A DNA stretch of 64,000 nucleotides from Bdellovibrionaceae bacterium UBA1609 (lineage in GTDB: Bacteria; Bdellovibrionota; Bdellovibrionia; Bdellovibrionales; UBA1609): positions 186,001 through 250,000 of the forward strand of contig DCMZ01000010.1 in the NCBI GenBank assembly GCA_002321895.1, given 5' to 3'. Every line of letters begins with the position of its first letter. Within the stretch, counting starts at the first letter, position 1. The notes beneath the pieces were generated by a model, which did not search any database, had not been told where the DNA came from, and was given only the letters and a program-made list of their open reading frames with translations. Positions 17,465-26,723 of this stretch are shown in pieces. Both the position numbers and the translations under genes were made by a program.

Positions 17465-18931
17465 ATGTTGCCATTGAAAACACTCTTATTCTCAGCCCTT
17501 ATTGTTTTATTATCACAATTTTCCTTTGCGGATTTATCCATCCAAGAACAGGATCACCTGAAGCGGCGAACAATGCTGGCTATGGAAAAAATTGATAATG
17601 CGATTCTTATTAATAACACCCAAGACTTTATCATTTCCATGTACCAACAAATTCTTAAAGTAAGTCCTAATGAAGAAGAATTACTGACTATTAGTATGCT
17701 GCTCGATGGATACGGCTTACACAACCCGATTGACAGATCGCATTTTGTTGAACAACTGCTCGTTATCAAAGCCGGCGATTCGGATCATATCAGCTGGAAG
17801 TTCCTAAGTGAAAACATACAATTACTAGAAAACTTAAATTTAAAATCTCTACCAGTGAGTGGCGTCTTTGAGGTGAGAGAGTTTGAAGAGGACGTCGAGG
17901 TTCAACGCCATAGATATCTTAAACCACTAAGAAACAATGAAGAATATAATGTCTATTTTGGATATCTCCATGCCCATAGCGAGCTGTCTGATGGTAGAGG
18001 CGATGCCAGAGATGCTTACTCCATGGCTAAGGAAATTGCTGGATTGGATTACTTTGCGCTCACAGATCACTCAGAGCTTTTACACTTTTGGCCTTGGGAG
18101 AAAAAGTATAAAAAATTAATAGAAGTCTCCAACGAATTTAATGAGAATGGTCGCTTTGCAGCCCTATACGGTTTTGAGTGGTCACACCCAATTCTTGGAC
18201 ATTTCAACGTCGTAAACACGAAAAAATACACCTCTGCTATTTTAAGACCTACCATGTGGTTTTTAATGAGATGGCTTGGCAAGAAAAAAGGAGCGTTTGG
18301 TCGCTTCAATCATCCCGGTCGAATCAACATGAAATATTGGCCCAAAGAGTTCAACAAATTAAAGGTTTACAAAAAAGCCTTGAAAAATGTAGTTGGTATA
18401 GAAATGTTTAATAAGCGCGACGGCGTTAAACAATACCTCTATGAAAGAGGTAGTTTTAAAAAGAATCATAACTTCTTGGACAATGCTAATTTAAAGGGAT
18501 GGTATGTAGGAACTGTTGGAGGCCAAGATAACCATGATGCGGACTGGGGATTAAGAAATGACTTTCGCGTAGGTGTATGGGCTAAAGAATTAACCCGTCA
18601 AGGAATTGTTGATGCTTATTTTGCGCGAAGAACCTTTGCCACAGAAGATAAAAATGCATGGATGAGTTTTCGTGTAGATGGAGCAGAGATGGGATCACGC
18701 CTAACCCCAGGGAATTATCAGTTTACAATTCATTTTGGGGATCCCGATGGCGAAGCAGTAAAATCGGTAAAGTTGGTGAAAAGAGGTCGAGTTATAAAAG
18801 AATATGACCTTTCAGAGAATCAAACCATCACTGACAGGCTAGAAGGCGAAAAGAAGGATTACTTTTATGTTGTCGCCGAACAAAGCGATGGTGACTTCCT
18901 TCTCAGCTCACCCGTATGGATAGTAAAATAG
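17465..18931 (+). CDS. Secreted PHP-domain protein (DUF3604-like)
   Basis: 488 residues with a signal peptide (KTLLFSALIVLLSQFSFA). From about residue 165 the sequence follows the PHP metal-dependent phosphoesterase fold: LHAHSELSDGRG, then LDYFALTDHSELL (metal ligands His, His, Asp, His), WSHPILGHFNV and GGQDNHDADWG near residue 355. This is the DUF3604 arrangement, in which the PHP core is followed by a beta-rich C-terminal domain. It is shorter than typical DUF3604 proteins. The activity is unknown; the family's metal site suggests hydrolysis of a phosphoester in the periplasm. A TTG at 17468 with AAGG upstream is an alternative start. Confidence 0.78.
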   Translation: MLPLKTLLFSALIVLLSQFSFADLSIQEQDHLKRRTMLAMEKIDNAILINNTQDFIISMYQQILKVSPNEEELLTISMLLDGYGLHNPIDRSHFVEQLLVIKAGDSDHISWKFLSENIQLLENLNLKSLPVSGVFEVREFEEDVEVQRHRYLKPLRNNEEYNVYFGYLHAHSELSDGRGDARDAYSMAKEIAGLDYFALTDHSELLHFWPWEKKYKKLIEVSNEFNENGRFAALYGFEWSHPILGHFNVVNTKKYTSAILRPTMWFLMRWLGKKKGAFGRFNHPGRINMKYWPKEFNKLKVYKKALKNVVGIEMFNKRDGVKQYLYERGSFKKNHNFLDNANLKGWYVGTVGGQDNHDADWGLRNDFRVGVWAKELTRQGIVDAYFARRTFATEDKNAWMSFRVDGAEMGSRLTPGNYQFTIHFGDPDGEAVKSVKLVKRGRVIKEYDLSENQTITDRLEGEKKDYFYVVAEQSDGDFLLSSPVWIVK

Positions 18932-18942
18932 GAAAATCCAAG

Positions 18943-18978
18943 GAGCTTTTTGGCTTATAAAGTTTGGCCAAAAAGCTC
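18943..18978. terminator. Inverted repeat at the convergent ends of the PHP gene and purF
   Basis: Twelve-base-pair stem GAGCTTTTTGGC/GCCAAAAAGCTC (18943-18954 with 18967-18978) with a 12-base loop. The right arm lies inside the last codons of purF and the loop holds its stop codon. No long U-run follows in either direction, so it may act as a weak terminator or a 3'-end-stabilising hairpin for both converging transcripts. Confidence 0.5.
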
Positions 18979-20343
18979 GGTGGGGTAATTAAGGTCAAAA
19001 CAGGCAGCGCAATTAGATTGAGGTTGCCCACCCACAGCATTGAACATGCCCTCTACACTTAGGTATCCTAGGGTATCCGCATGGATAAACTCTCTCGTTT
19101 CATCCAAAGACTTCTGCGAAGCAATCAACTGATCCTTCTTTGGAGTGTCTACACCATAAAAACAGGGACCACGGGTGGGCGGAGATGCCACTCTAAAATG
19201 AATTTCCTTGGCTCCTGCTTGACGTAACAGGCTAATAATTTTCTGACTGGTAGTTCCCCGCACCAACGAATCATCGATGACTACAACTTTCTTACCCTCT
19301 AAAACTTCTCTTTGAGGATTGAGTTTAATTTTCACACCAAAACTTCGAATACTCTGGCTGGGCTGAATAAAAGTACGCCCCACATAATGGTTACGTATAA
19401 TTCCCAATTCAAAGGGAACACCACTTTCTTGAGAATACCCAATGGCCGCAGGGACTCCGGAATCTGGAACAGGAACCACAATATCAGCATCTTCCACTGG
19501 AAACTCTTGAGCTAAAACTCGACCCAATTGTTTACGTGTTTCATACACATTTTTTCCAAAAACTAAAGAGTCGGGACGAGCAAAATAAACATGTTCGAAG
19601 ATACAATTCTTTGTATGTCCTTTAGAGCTGAATCGCTCTGAATGCTCACCATCCTTATCCACCCAAAATATTTCGCCCGGCTCCACTTCTCTAATGTATT
19701 TAGCTCCAATTAAATCAAAGGCACAGGTTTCAGAAGCAACAACAACACTGTGTCCGCCTCCTTCGATGGGACGATGTCCAATAACTAAAGGTCTAAAACC
19801 AAGAGGATCACGGATTGCTATCAAACGATCTTGTGTCATCAAAGCCATAGAATAGGCCCCTTGCATCTGCACCAACGAGGACTTCAAAGCCTGTATCATG
19901 TCTTGTTGAGGCATTCTTGCAATCATGTGCAAAAGAATCTCAGTGTCGTTAGACCCTTGGAAAATAGCACCTTGATGAATCATTTGCTGTCTAAGCTGAC
20001 TGGAATTAACAATATTTCCATTATGAGCCAATGCCAGCGGACCACTAGATAGAACAGCTGTTAAAGGCTGAGCATTCTCCAACAAATTCTGTCCTGTCGT
20101 AGAATACCGAACATGACCCAAAGCCATATTCCCCTTTAATCGCAAAAGATCTTCTTCGGTATAGACATCACCAACAAGTCCTAATCCTTTATGCGCTAGA
20201 TGCTGTCCTTCATTATTTGCCACTATACCGGTGGACTCCTGCCCTCTGTGCTGTAAAGCATATAATCCCAAATAGGTCATTCGAGCCGCTTCGGGATCAT
20301 TAAAAGCACCAAATACGGCACATTCTTCTTTCCAGTGATGCAT
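18955..20343 (-). CDS. purF: Amidophosphoribosyltransferase
   Basis: First committed step of de novo purine synthesis: PRPP plus glutamine gives phosphoribosylamine. I placed the start at the ATG at 20343 (MHHWKEECAVFG) with GGAG upstream, so a seven-residue propeptide precedes the catalytic Cys8 exposed by self-cleavage, as in Bacillus-type PurF. Cysteines in KNCIFEHV, GPCFYGVD and NCAAC are consistent with the [4Fe-4S] cluster of that type. The PRPP loop is VVVIDDSLVRGTTS. Last gene of the pur operon, four bases after purL. Confidence 0.95.
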   Translation of the reverse strand: MHHWKEECAVFGAFNDPEAARMTYLGLYALQHRGQESTGIVANNEGQHLAHKGLGLVGDVYTEEDLLRLKGNMALGHVRYSTTGQNLLENAQPLTAVLSSGPLALAHNGNIVNSSQLRQQMIHQGAIFQGSNDTEILLHMIARMPQQDMIQALKSSLVQMQGAYSMALMTQDRLIAIRDPLGFRPLVIGHRPIEGGGHSVVVASETCAFDLIGAKYIREVEPGEIFWVDKDGEHSERFSSKGHTKNCIFEHVYFARPDSLVFGKNVYETRKQLGRVLAQEFPVEDADIVVPVPDSGVPAAIGYSQESGVPFELGIIRNHYVGRTFIQPSQSIRSFGVKIKLNPQREVLEGKKVVVIDDSLVRGTTSQKIISLLRQAGAKEIHFRVASPPTRGPCFYGVDTPKKDQLIASQKSLDETREFIHADTLGYLSVEGMFNAVGGQPQSNCAACFDLNYPTELFGQTL

Positions 20344-20347
20344 CAAC

Positions 20348-22486
20348 TTACTCCAAACCCAATTGTTTATGAAATGGCTCAGATGTCCAATGGGCATCTA
20401 CCAGGTTTCCATCTACTTTCAATGGCTCTGCCATTACTTTTCCTAAATCAAAATATTCAACATTTCGCTTTTGCCAAAAAGATTTGAACTCATCACCACT
20501 CTTAGCCGTTACTATCACTTCATAAAGTCTCTCGGCACACATCGAATCTGCAAGTGGTTTATCTAAATGCACTGAAAACCCACTTTGACTCATCGTCATT
20601 AACTCGAACAGGGCCCCCATTTTTCCAACCACATTACTTGTCGATGGTCCAAACTCGTTAACGTATTCCTGCAAATCTTTAGCAAACTGAGTGACCTTCT
20701 CTTTATCCCAATCTCCCGTAAACTCCACAGGAAAATTATAGGCATCCGCAGAATAAAAATTACCTGACCAAAGCTCACAACGAAGTAAAAACGCTCTTTC
20801 ACCCTCAACGCAAAACTCATCTTTAGGAACCTTTTCCATAGAATGCCCAAGACCTACCACTCCTGTTGCTGGAGTGCTTGTTACGTTCTTATCAAGAGTT
20901 TCATTATACAGACTTACGTTGCCACTAATTACAGGTGTATCAAAAGCTTCGCAGGCTTTACTCAAAGCCTCAACGCTAGCGACAAACTCAGTCATAAGTT
21001 CAGGCTTCTCAGGATTGCCAAAATTTAAACAATCCGTCACAGCCAAGGGCTGTAATCCCTTAGAACTCAATTGAAGGCTAGGATAAGCAATAGCGTCATA
21101 AGCACCCAATTGAATATCAGTACGCATCATTGGCGGTCGACATCCTAACGCTATCCCTAATGGTCTACCCGAATGGGGCAATTCAACAACACCAACAGAC
21201 TGAGAACAATCGGCTGCCGTACTTGCACCCACTCTCTGGTCATATTGATTAAATATCCAATCCCGGCTACATAGATTTATATTTTCAGCGGCTCTAAATG
21301 TGAACTTATCAAATTTACTCGGAGCTATTTTTTCTCTTTTATTCACTGATTTATATTCTGAGTATTGGCGTTTATATTCCGGCGCATGATCAACAACATC
21401 CACGGGATTTAGCTCCGTAAGTAACTCCGCTCCCCAATGTATTTTAATTTGCGAGCCTTCTATTACTTCACCAATCACTTCTGCATCTAAATCCCACCGA
21501 TTAAATATTTCTTTGAGACGCGCAAACTTCTCTGGAGTGCACATCAAAAGCATTCTTTCCTGACTTTCCGAGAGTAAAATCTCTTCCGGAGTCAGTCCAG
21601 ATTGGCGCATTGGTACCTTCTGTAAATCTATATTAAGACCTACTTTACCCTTGGCGGCCATTTCAAAACTAGAACTGGTTATTCCCGCAGCACCCATATC
21701 CTGAATAGACTCAACCAAGTCTTCTTTCATGACCTCTAAGCAAGATTCAATCAAAAGCTTTTCCATAAAGGGATCACCGATTTGGACGGTCGGCTTTTTA
21801 CCTTCATTCTTCTCATCAAAAGATTCACTGGCCATGCTTGCACCATGTACGCCATCTCGACCAGTTTTTGCACCGACGTAAACCACATAATTGCCGATAC
21901 CTCGGGCCCCACTGGTAAAGACTCTATCTTCGGGACCAAAGTACCCTAACGCAAAAGCATTCACCAATATATTACCATTATAGGAAGCGTTGAATTCGGT
22001 ATGCCCCGTAACCATGGGCACGCCTACACAATTTCCGTAATCAGCAATTCCTCGAACCACACCATCAACCAGGTGAGGCATTACTTCTACCTTCGGTTCA
22101 CCAAAACAGAGGTAATTGGCAAGCGCTATGGGTCTAGCACCCATAGTAAATATATCTCTTAAGATTCCGCCCACTCCGGTGGCAGCACCTTGATGAGGAG
22201 AGATAAAACTAGGATGGTTATGGCTTTCCATTTTAAAAGCCACTCTTTCACCTTCACCGAGATCTATCACGCCCGCATTTTCACCAAAACTCTCTAGAAC
22301 TCGATCATTCTTGTTATAGAACTTCTTCAAATGAACTTTACTGGACTTGTAACTACAGTGCTCACTCCATAAAGCAGAGAAAATGGCCCATTCCACACCC
22401 TTTGGCTCACGCCCTAAAAGTAAGCAAATCTTCTTATATTCTGCTTCAGTTAAACGGTAGACTTTTAAACGCTGTTCAAGGCTCAC
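20348..22486 (-). CDS. purL: Phosphoribosylformylglycinamidine synthase subunit PurL (small type)
   Basis: Catalytic subunit of FGAM synthase, working with PurQ (glutaminase) and PurS. The length of 712 residues is that of the small PurL that needs PurS. Visible motifs are WAIFSALWSEHCSYKSSK at the N-terminus, MESHNHPSFISPHQGAATGVGG with GARPIA following, and DMGAAGITSSSFEMAAKG. It overlaps purQ by four bases. Its neighbours purS and purQ confirm the three-subunit type. Confidence 0.96.
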   Translation of the reverse strand: MSLEQRLKVYRLTEAEYKKICLLLGREPKGVEWAIFSALWSEHCSYKSSKVHLKKFYNKNDRVLESFGENAGVIDLGEGERVAFKMESHNHPSFISPHQGAATGVGGILRDIFTMGARPIALANYLCFGEPKVEVMPHLVDGVVRGIADYGNCVGVPMVTGHTEFNASYNGNILVNAFALGYFGPEDRVFTSGARGIGNYVVYVGAKTGRDGVHGASMASESFDEKNEGKKPTVQIGDPFMEKLLIESCLEVMKEDLVESIQDMGAAGITSSSFEMAAKGKVGLNIDLQKVPMRQSGLTPEEILLSESQERMLLMCTPEKFARLKEIFNRWDLDAEVIGEVIEGSQIKIHWGAELLTELNPVDVVDHAPEYKRQYSEYKSVNKREKIAPSKFDKFTFRAAENINLCSRDWIFNQYDQRVGASTAADCSQSVGVVELPHSGRPLGIALGCRPPMMRTDIQLGAYDAIAYPSLQLSSKGLQPLAVTDCLNFGNPEKPELMTEFVASVEALSKACEAFDTPVISGNVSLYNETLDKNVTSTPATGVVGLGHSMEKVPKDEFCVEGERAFLLRCELWSGNFYSADAYNFPVEFTGDWDKEKVTQFAKDLQEYVNEFGPSTSNVVGKMGALFELMTMSQSGFSVHLDKPLADSMCAERLYEVIVTAKSGDEFKSFWQKRNVEYFDLGKVMAEPLKVDGNLVDAHWTSEPFHKQLGLE

Positions 22487-23151
22487 TGAAGACCTCCATC
22501 GGCTAAACTTGCAAAAAAGGAGTAGCCATCACTCGTTCCCATCCATTTTTTCATAGCTCTCTCGGGATGTGGCATTAGACCGGCAACATTTTTATTTGCA
22601 TTTAAAATTCCTGCAATATCATCAACACTGCCATTAGGATTGTCGCTGTAACGAAGCCAAATTTGCTCACGATCTTGCAATTCTTTTAATGTGGACTCAC
22701 CACAATAAAAGCGACCTTCCCCATGAGCTATTGGTATATTAATCTCTTCGTTGGATGAAAAATAAGGCGAGGCATTGACCCGCTTCAACTTAACCCATTT
22801 ATCAATAAACCGAGTGGATTCATTCTTTAAAAGCGCACCCGGCAACAATCCGGATTCACATAATATTTGAAACCCGTTGCAAATCCCTAAAATGGGCATT
22901 CCTTTTTCATTCGCTTCTTTAAGACAGCCCAATACTGGAGCAAGAGAAGCCAGCGCACCACTTCTAACGTAGTCACCGTAACTAAACCCACCTGGAACAA
23001 CAAATCCAGAATAGTCTTCTGGATCAAAACGATCTTGATACCAGAGCCACTGAGGCTCTAAGCCCACAGACTGAACAGCCTTCCAGATGTCCCTGTCGCA
23101 ATTAGTCCCTAGAAACCTAAGAATACCAATCGGCTTTCTGTCTGAACCCAT
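22483..23151 (-). CDS. purQ: Phosphoribosylformylglycinamidine synthase glutaminase subunit PurQ
   Basis: Class I glutamine amidotransferase that supplies ammonia to PurL. The oxyanion-hole segment VVPGGFSYGDYVRSGA, the nucleophile cysteine in ILGICNGFQILCESGLLPG and the catalytic His/Glu pair in GLMPHPERAM are all present. The length of 222 residues is typical. The gene overlaps purS by one base and purL by four, which suits translational coupling of the three subunits. Confidence 0.96.
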   Translation of the reverse strand: MGSDRKPIGILRFLGTNCDRDIWKAVQSVGLEPQWLWYQDRFDPEDYSGFVVPGGFSYGDYVRSGALASLAPVLGCLKEANEKGMPILGICNGFQILCESGLLPGALLKNESTRFIDKWVKLKRVNASPYFSSNEEINIPIAHGEGRFYCGESTLKELQDREQIWLRYSDNPNGSVDDIAGILNANKNVAGLMPHPERAMKKWMGTSDGYSFFASLADGGLQ

Positions 23152-23387
23152 TAAATCACTTCCATTTCAAAAGATTCAACCAGAGGGTTATACAAAACAA
23201 ACTCTGTTATCTTTTTCGCTTGTTCTAAGGCTTCTTTTTCATCTGTAGCATCCACATCAAGCACCACATACTTACCCATTACACATTGGTTGATTTTCAA
23301 CTGATGGTGGCTCAAGGTCTTTTCCACAGCCCTTCCCTGACTGTCTAAAACCTCTGGCCGAGGCAATACTTTTACACCTACTTTCAT
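23151..23387 (-). CDS. purS: Phosphoribosylformylglycinamidine synthase subunit PurS
   Basis: Small structural subunit (78 residues) that bridges PurL and PurQ. The typical pattern is visible: KVGVKVLPRPEVLDSQGRAV at the start, a middle LDVDATDEKEALEQAKKI segment, and the end LYNPLVESFEMEVI. It overlaps purC by four bases and purQ by one. Confidence 0.95.
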   Translation of the reverse strand: MKVGVKVLPRPEVLDSQGRAVEKTLSHHQLKINQCVMGKYVVLDVDATDEKEALEQAKKITEFVLYNPLVESFEMEVI

Positions 23388-24121
23388 GAGTCCTTCTCCT
23401 TTGCCTGCTTGAGGCGATTCAAAACTTCTTGATATTTTTCCAACACAGAACCCAAGTCTCTTCGAAATCGATCTTTATCCATTTTTTCCCCGGTGGCCTT
23501 ATCCCATAGGCGGCAGCTGTCCGGAGTGATTTCATCGGCTAATACCAACTCACCGTCTCGGTCCTTGCCAAACTCCAGTTTAAAGTCCACCAATGAAATT
23601 CCAGCTCGATCAAAAAGAGGAATCAGCAATGCGTTCACCTGTAGAGCCTTTGTCTTCAACATGGGCAATAGTTCTGGTTCTTCTGTTAATTCTAAAGCGA
23701 CAATCTGGTCATCGCTTACAAAGGGATCTCCCAAATCATCATCCTTATAGAAAAACTCTACCAAAGGCATGGGTAAAGCTTGGCCTTCTTCTTTGGAAAA
23801 TTTCTTAGCTAATGAGCCTGCCAGCCTATTACGAACCACCACCTCTAGCGGTATAACTTTAACTTGATCCACTACCATCTCATCCTCGGAAATGGTTTCA
23901 ATAAAATGAGTCTTAACCTTATTCTCTTTAAGGTACTCAAAAATAAAAGTTGCTATAGCGCAGTTCAACTTTCCTTTACCTGCTAGCTCTAAAAATTTCT
24001 CACCATTAAATGCCGTTAGATGGTCTTTAAACTTCATCCCAACTAAATTAGTTTTCCCCTCAATGGAGTGAATGACTTTGGCTTTACCTTCGTAAACCTT
24101 TTCTGAAAACACATGTGTCAT
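23384..24121 (-). CDS. purC: Phosphoribosylaminoimidazole-succinocarboxamide synthase
   Basis: Joins aspartate to CAIR in an ATP-dependent step, giving SAICAR. Seen: VYEGKAKVIHSI with the ATP-site lysine, IPLEVVVRNRLAGS, and DEITPDSCRLWD near the C-terminus. I chose the ATG at 24121 (MTHVFSEKVYEG), which has AAGGA seven bases upstream. A GTG at 24136 would add five residues. The length of 245 residues is typical of bacterial PurC. Confidence 0.95.
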   Translation of the reverse strand: MTHVFSEKVYEGKAKVIHSIEGKTNLVGMKFKDHLTAFNGEKFLELAGKGKLNCAIATFIFEYLKENKVKTHFIETISEDEMVVDQVKVIPLEVVVRNRLAGSLAKKFSKEEGQALPMPLVEFFYKDDDLGDPFVSDDQIVALELTEEPELLPMLKTKALQVNALLIPLFDRAGISLVDFKLEFGKDRDGELVLADEITPDSCRLWDKATGEKMDKDRFRRDLGSVLEKYQEVLNRLKQAKEKDS

Positions 24122-24137
24122 ATTTTTATCCTTCACC

Positions 24138-25433
24138 TTAAACTTGCTTTAAAAATCCGTCGACAACCTTTTCTATGGATTTGAGGTGTCGCTTTCCAGA
24201 AAATATATCTCTCACTGCTTTTTGAGATAACAATTCTTTTAACTGCTCATCATTTAACAAATTAGTTTCCAAGTGCTCCCCTTTTTTCAATCCATGGGAA
24301 ACTCTTTGAACATGTTTATAAGCCTCTTCTCGAGATAGACCTTTCTTCACTAGCTCCAAAAGTACATGAGAACTAAATAGTTGACCTTGTGAGAGGTTCA
24401 TATTTTCAATCATTCTCTCTTTATCCACTTGTAAATTAGCAATCACACCAGCCATCCGATGTAAGCCATAATCACAAAGAATAAAGGCATCCGGAAAAGC
24501 CACTCTCTCAACAGACGAATGAGAAATGTCTCTTTCATGCCAAAGAGCAATATTCTCTAAACTGGCTTGAGCATAAGACCTTAAGAGACGCGCACAACCT
24601 GTCAAATTTTCGCTGCTTATAGGGTTCTTTTTGTGCGGCATCGCGCTGCTGCCTTTTTGCCCTTTACTAAATCCCTCATAAACTTCACCCACTTCGGTTC
24701 GCTGCAAATGTCGTAATTCCACGGACAGCCTTTCCAAACAAGCGCCTATTAAAGCGAGGGAAACAAACACCTCTGCGTGCCGATCCCTAGGTATCACCTG
24801 AGTGGCAATAGTCTCAGTCCGTAATTTTAACTTACGAGCCACCGCTTTTTCGATCGCGGGACTTTGAGCAGAATAGGTACCAACAGCCCCGCTGAGCTTA
24901 CATATTTTTACCTGGTCTATCGCATTTTTAAACCGATTCTCACATCGAAGAAGTTCGGCGAGATGACCACAGAGTTTCATGCCAAAACTTGTAGGCTCAG
25001 CATGCATTCCGTGAGTCCTACCCGAGCACAAAGTCGATCTATGTTTGCGAATCTGCTGAAGTAAAGATTTCTTTAAACCTTTGAGTGATTCCTCTAAAAC
25101 CCTGGAAGCGGCTCCCAGCTGAACACTAGTGGCCGTATCCAATACATCTGAAGATGTCATACCGAAATGGATATACCGTCCATGAGGACCCACATTTTCT
25201 GCAACATTACTAACAAAGGCAATAACATCATGCTTAGTTTCTTTTTCTATTTCTAAAATCCGCGAAACACTAAACTTCCCTTTTTTACGAATGGCCTGAG
25301 CTGCTGCCTTAGGGATGATGCCCTTCTCTGCCTGGGCCTCTGCCACAGCAGTTTCAACCTCTAACATAAAAGAAAATCGAAATTCAGAACTCCATATCTT
25401 TCCCATTTCTGGTCGGGTATAACGGTCAATCAA
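24138..25433 (-). CDS. purB: Adenylosuccinate lyase
   Basis: Fumarase/aspartase-superfamily enzyme that cleaves SAICAR and adenylosuccinate to fumarate plus AICAR or AMP. The superfamily signature GSSAMPHKKNPISSENL is intact, with the upstream THGMHAEPTSFGMKL region and FGMTSSDVLDTA near residue 90. 431 residues. It lies 17 bases upstream of purC in the same minus-strand operon. Confidence 0.95.
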   Translation of the reverse strand: MIDRYTRPEMGKIWSSEFRFSFMLEVETAVAEAQAEKGIIPKAAAQAIRKKGKFSVSRILEIEKETKHDVIAFVSNVAENVGPHGRYIHFGMTSSDVLDTATSVQLGAASRVLEESLKGLKKSLLQQIRKHRSTLCSGRTHGMHAEPTSFGMKLCGHLAELLRCENRFKNAIDQVKICKLSGAVGTYSAQSPAIEKAVARKLKLRTETIATQVIPRDRHAEVFVSLALIGACLERLSVELRHLQRTEVGEVYEGFSKGQKGSSAMPHKKNPISSENLTGCARLLRSYAQASLENIALWHERDISHSSVERVAFPDAFILCDYGLHRMAGVIANLQVDKERMIENMNLSQGQLFSSHVLLELVKKGLSREEAYKHVQRVSHGLKKGEHLETNLLNDEQLKELLSQKAVRDIFSGKRHLKSIEKVVDGFLKQV

Positions 25434-25448
25434 CGAATATCTCCAATT

Positions 25449-26711
25449 CTAATTGTGATTATCTAATACTAACATTTTGTGTTTCAGTTCAGTTTGAGAT
25501 TCAAACTGTCCTAACCAATCCAAATTCACCCAATTTTCAGGTCCATCAAAGGATACATTTTTAAAGGAACCCCTTTTTAACTGCTTCAATTCATTAGAGA
25601 GATAGACCGGAAATCTTGACGGGCCTAACTCAGACTCTTCATAGAGATAGTCCTGTGGCATATCTACATTTACGGGCTTAGACTTTGGTATTCTAAGCTT
25701 AAACTCATCGAGTATTTCTTGATTTACATTCTCTAAATAGGTTCTTTGATATCGCATTTGACTAGGTATCTTCACCCAAACATCAAAGTTTTCCTGTCGA
25801 ACGGTCTTTTGAACCACCATCAAATTAGAGTGTGTCCATGGCAGAAAAAGATCTTTTACTAAAACAAATTGATTGGGAAGACTGCTCAAAGTAGGAGTTT
25901 CATCCAATTGGATTCTGTAGCGAACCCAGCTCCATACCGGCTTAACTCGACCCTGAGGAAATAGGATTTGCGACAACTTATTGGAAGCATGGTAACTTTC
26001 ATCAGAAGTTAACTGCCAAATGAATTGTTCACTACTAAGGTTTCCGGACCAATCTCCTCTAATTTCAATCCGACTCAACTGACCATTTTCCACTTGGCCA
26101 TCAATCAAATCCGCATCGCGAAACACGGTGACACCTTTCGACTCACACCATTGTAAGGATTTTTCGAATCCACGACGAGTGGTTCTCCGAATATTTAGAG
26201 GTGACATTACATTAAGAGGCCGCCCCTCCGTTATAGACTGTGCGTTTTCGACGTAGGTGCTACTTGCTAACTGATGACATAAATGAGCAAACCAAGTTTT
26301 CTCAAAATCAGAATCTGCTATTTTACCTTGGAGACTCTTTCTCTCTTCGGAAGACAACAAATTATAACTAGTTACATACTTGGAAACTTCCTCAGAAAAT
26401 CCTAGCTTTTGAAACCAAAAAGCGGACAGCGGACCCTTTGTATCTATAGGGCCTCTGCGCAACCATAAAGTGAAACCTTGCTCCACATTGTCATGGTAGT
26501 CATCTTCGGAAAGTCTTTCAATTTGACTGGCCGATAAACGGTCCGAATGAAAGAATCCAAAAGGTCCCTCCCAATCTTCAGGAGCCCAACGCCCCATTCG
26601 ATGGCTCACATCGACCAGTGCCACTTGCTGACCTGCTTCCGCCAATTCAGCGGCGAGCCAATGACCTCTTCCAAATATGGATACAATCACAACATCAAAA
26701 GTATTATTCAC
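25449..26711 (-). CDS. Unknown Rossmann-like protein inside the purine operon
   Basis: 420 residues. The N-terminus DVVIVSIFGRGHWLAAELAE followed by AGQQVALVDVS has the beta-alpha-beta rhythm of a FAD/NAD-binding amine-oxidase-like fold, but the GxGxxG loop is degenerate (S-I-F-G-R-G). No clear C-terminal FAD-contact motif is visible. The segment RRTTRRGFEKSLQWCESKGV resembles the phytoene-desaturase-type linker. It sits 13 bases after purM and 15 before purB, so it is co-expressed with purine synthesis. No known purine enzyme matches it. It could be a flavoprotein, or a pseudoenzyme that kept the fold. Confidence 0.6.
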   Translation of the reverse strand: MNNTFDVVIVSIFGRGHWLAAELAEAGQQVALVDVSHRMGRWAPEDWEGPFGFFHSDRLSASQIERLSEDDYHDNVEQGFTLWLRRGPIDTKGPLSAFWFQKLGFSEEVSKYVTSYNLLSSEERKSLQGKIADSDFEKTWFAHLCHQLASSTYVENAQSITEGRPLNVMSPLNIRRTTRRGFEKSLQWCESKGVTVFRDADLIDGQVENGQLSRIEIRGDWSGNLSSEQFIWQLTSDESYHASNKLSQILFPQGRVKPVWSWVRYRIQLDETPTLSSLPNQFVLVKDLFLPWTHSNLMVVQKTVRQENFDVWVKIPSQMRYQRTYLENVNQEILDEFKLRIPKSKPVNVDMPQDYLYEESELGPSRFPVYLSNELKQLKRGSFKNVSFDGPENWVNLDWLGQFESQTELKHKMLVLDNHN

Positions 26712-26723
26712 TTAACACCCCTC

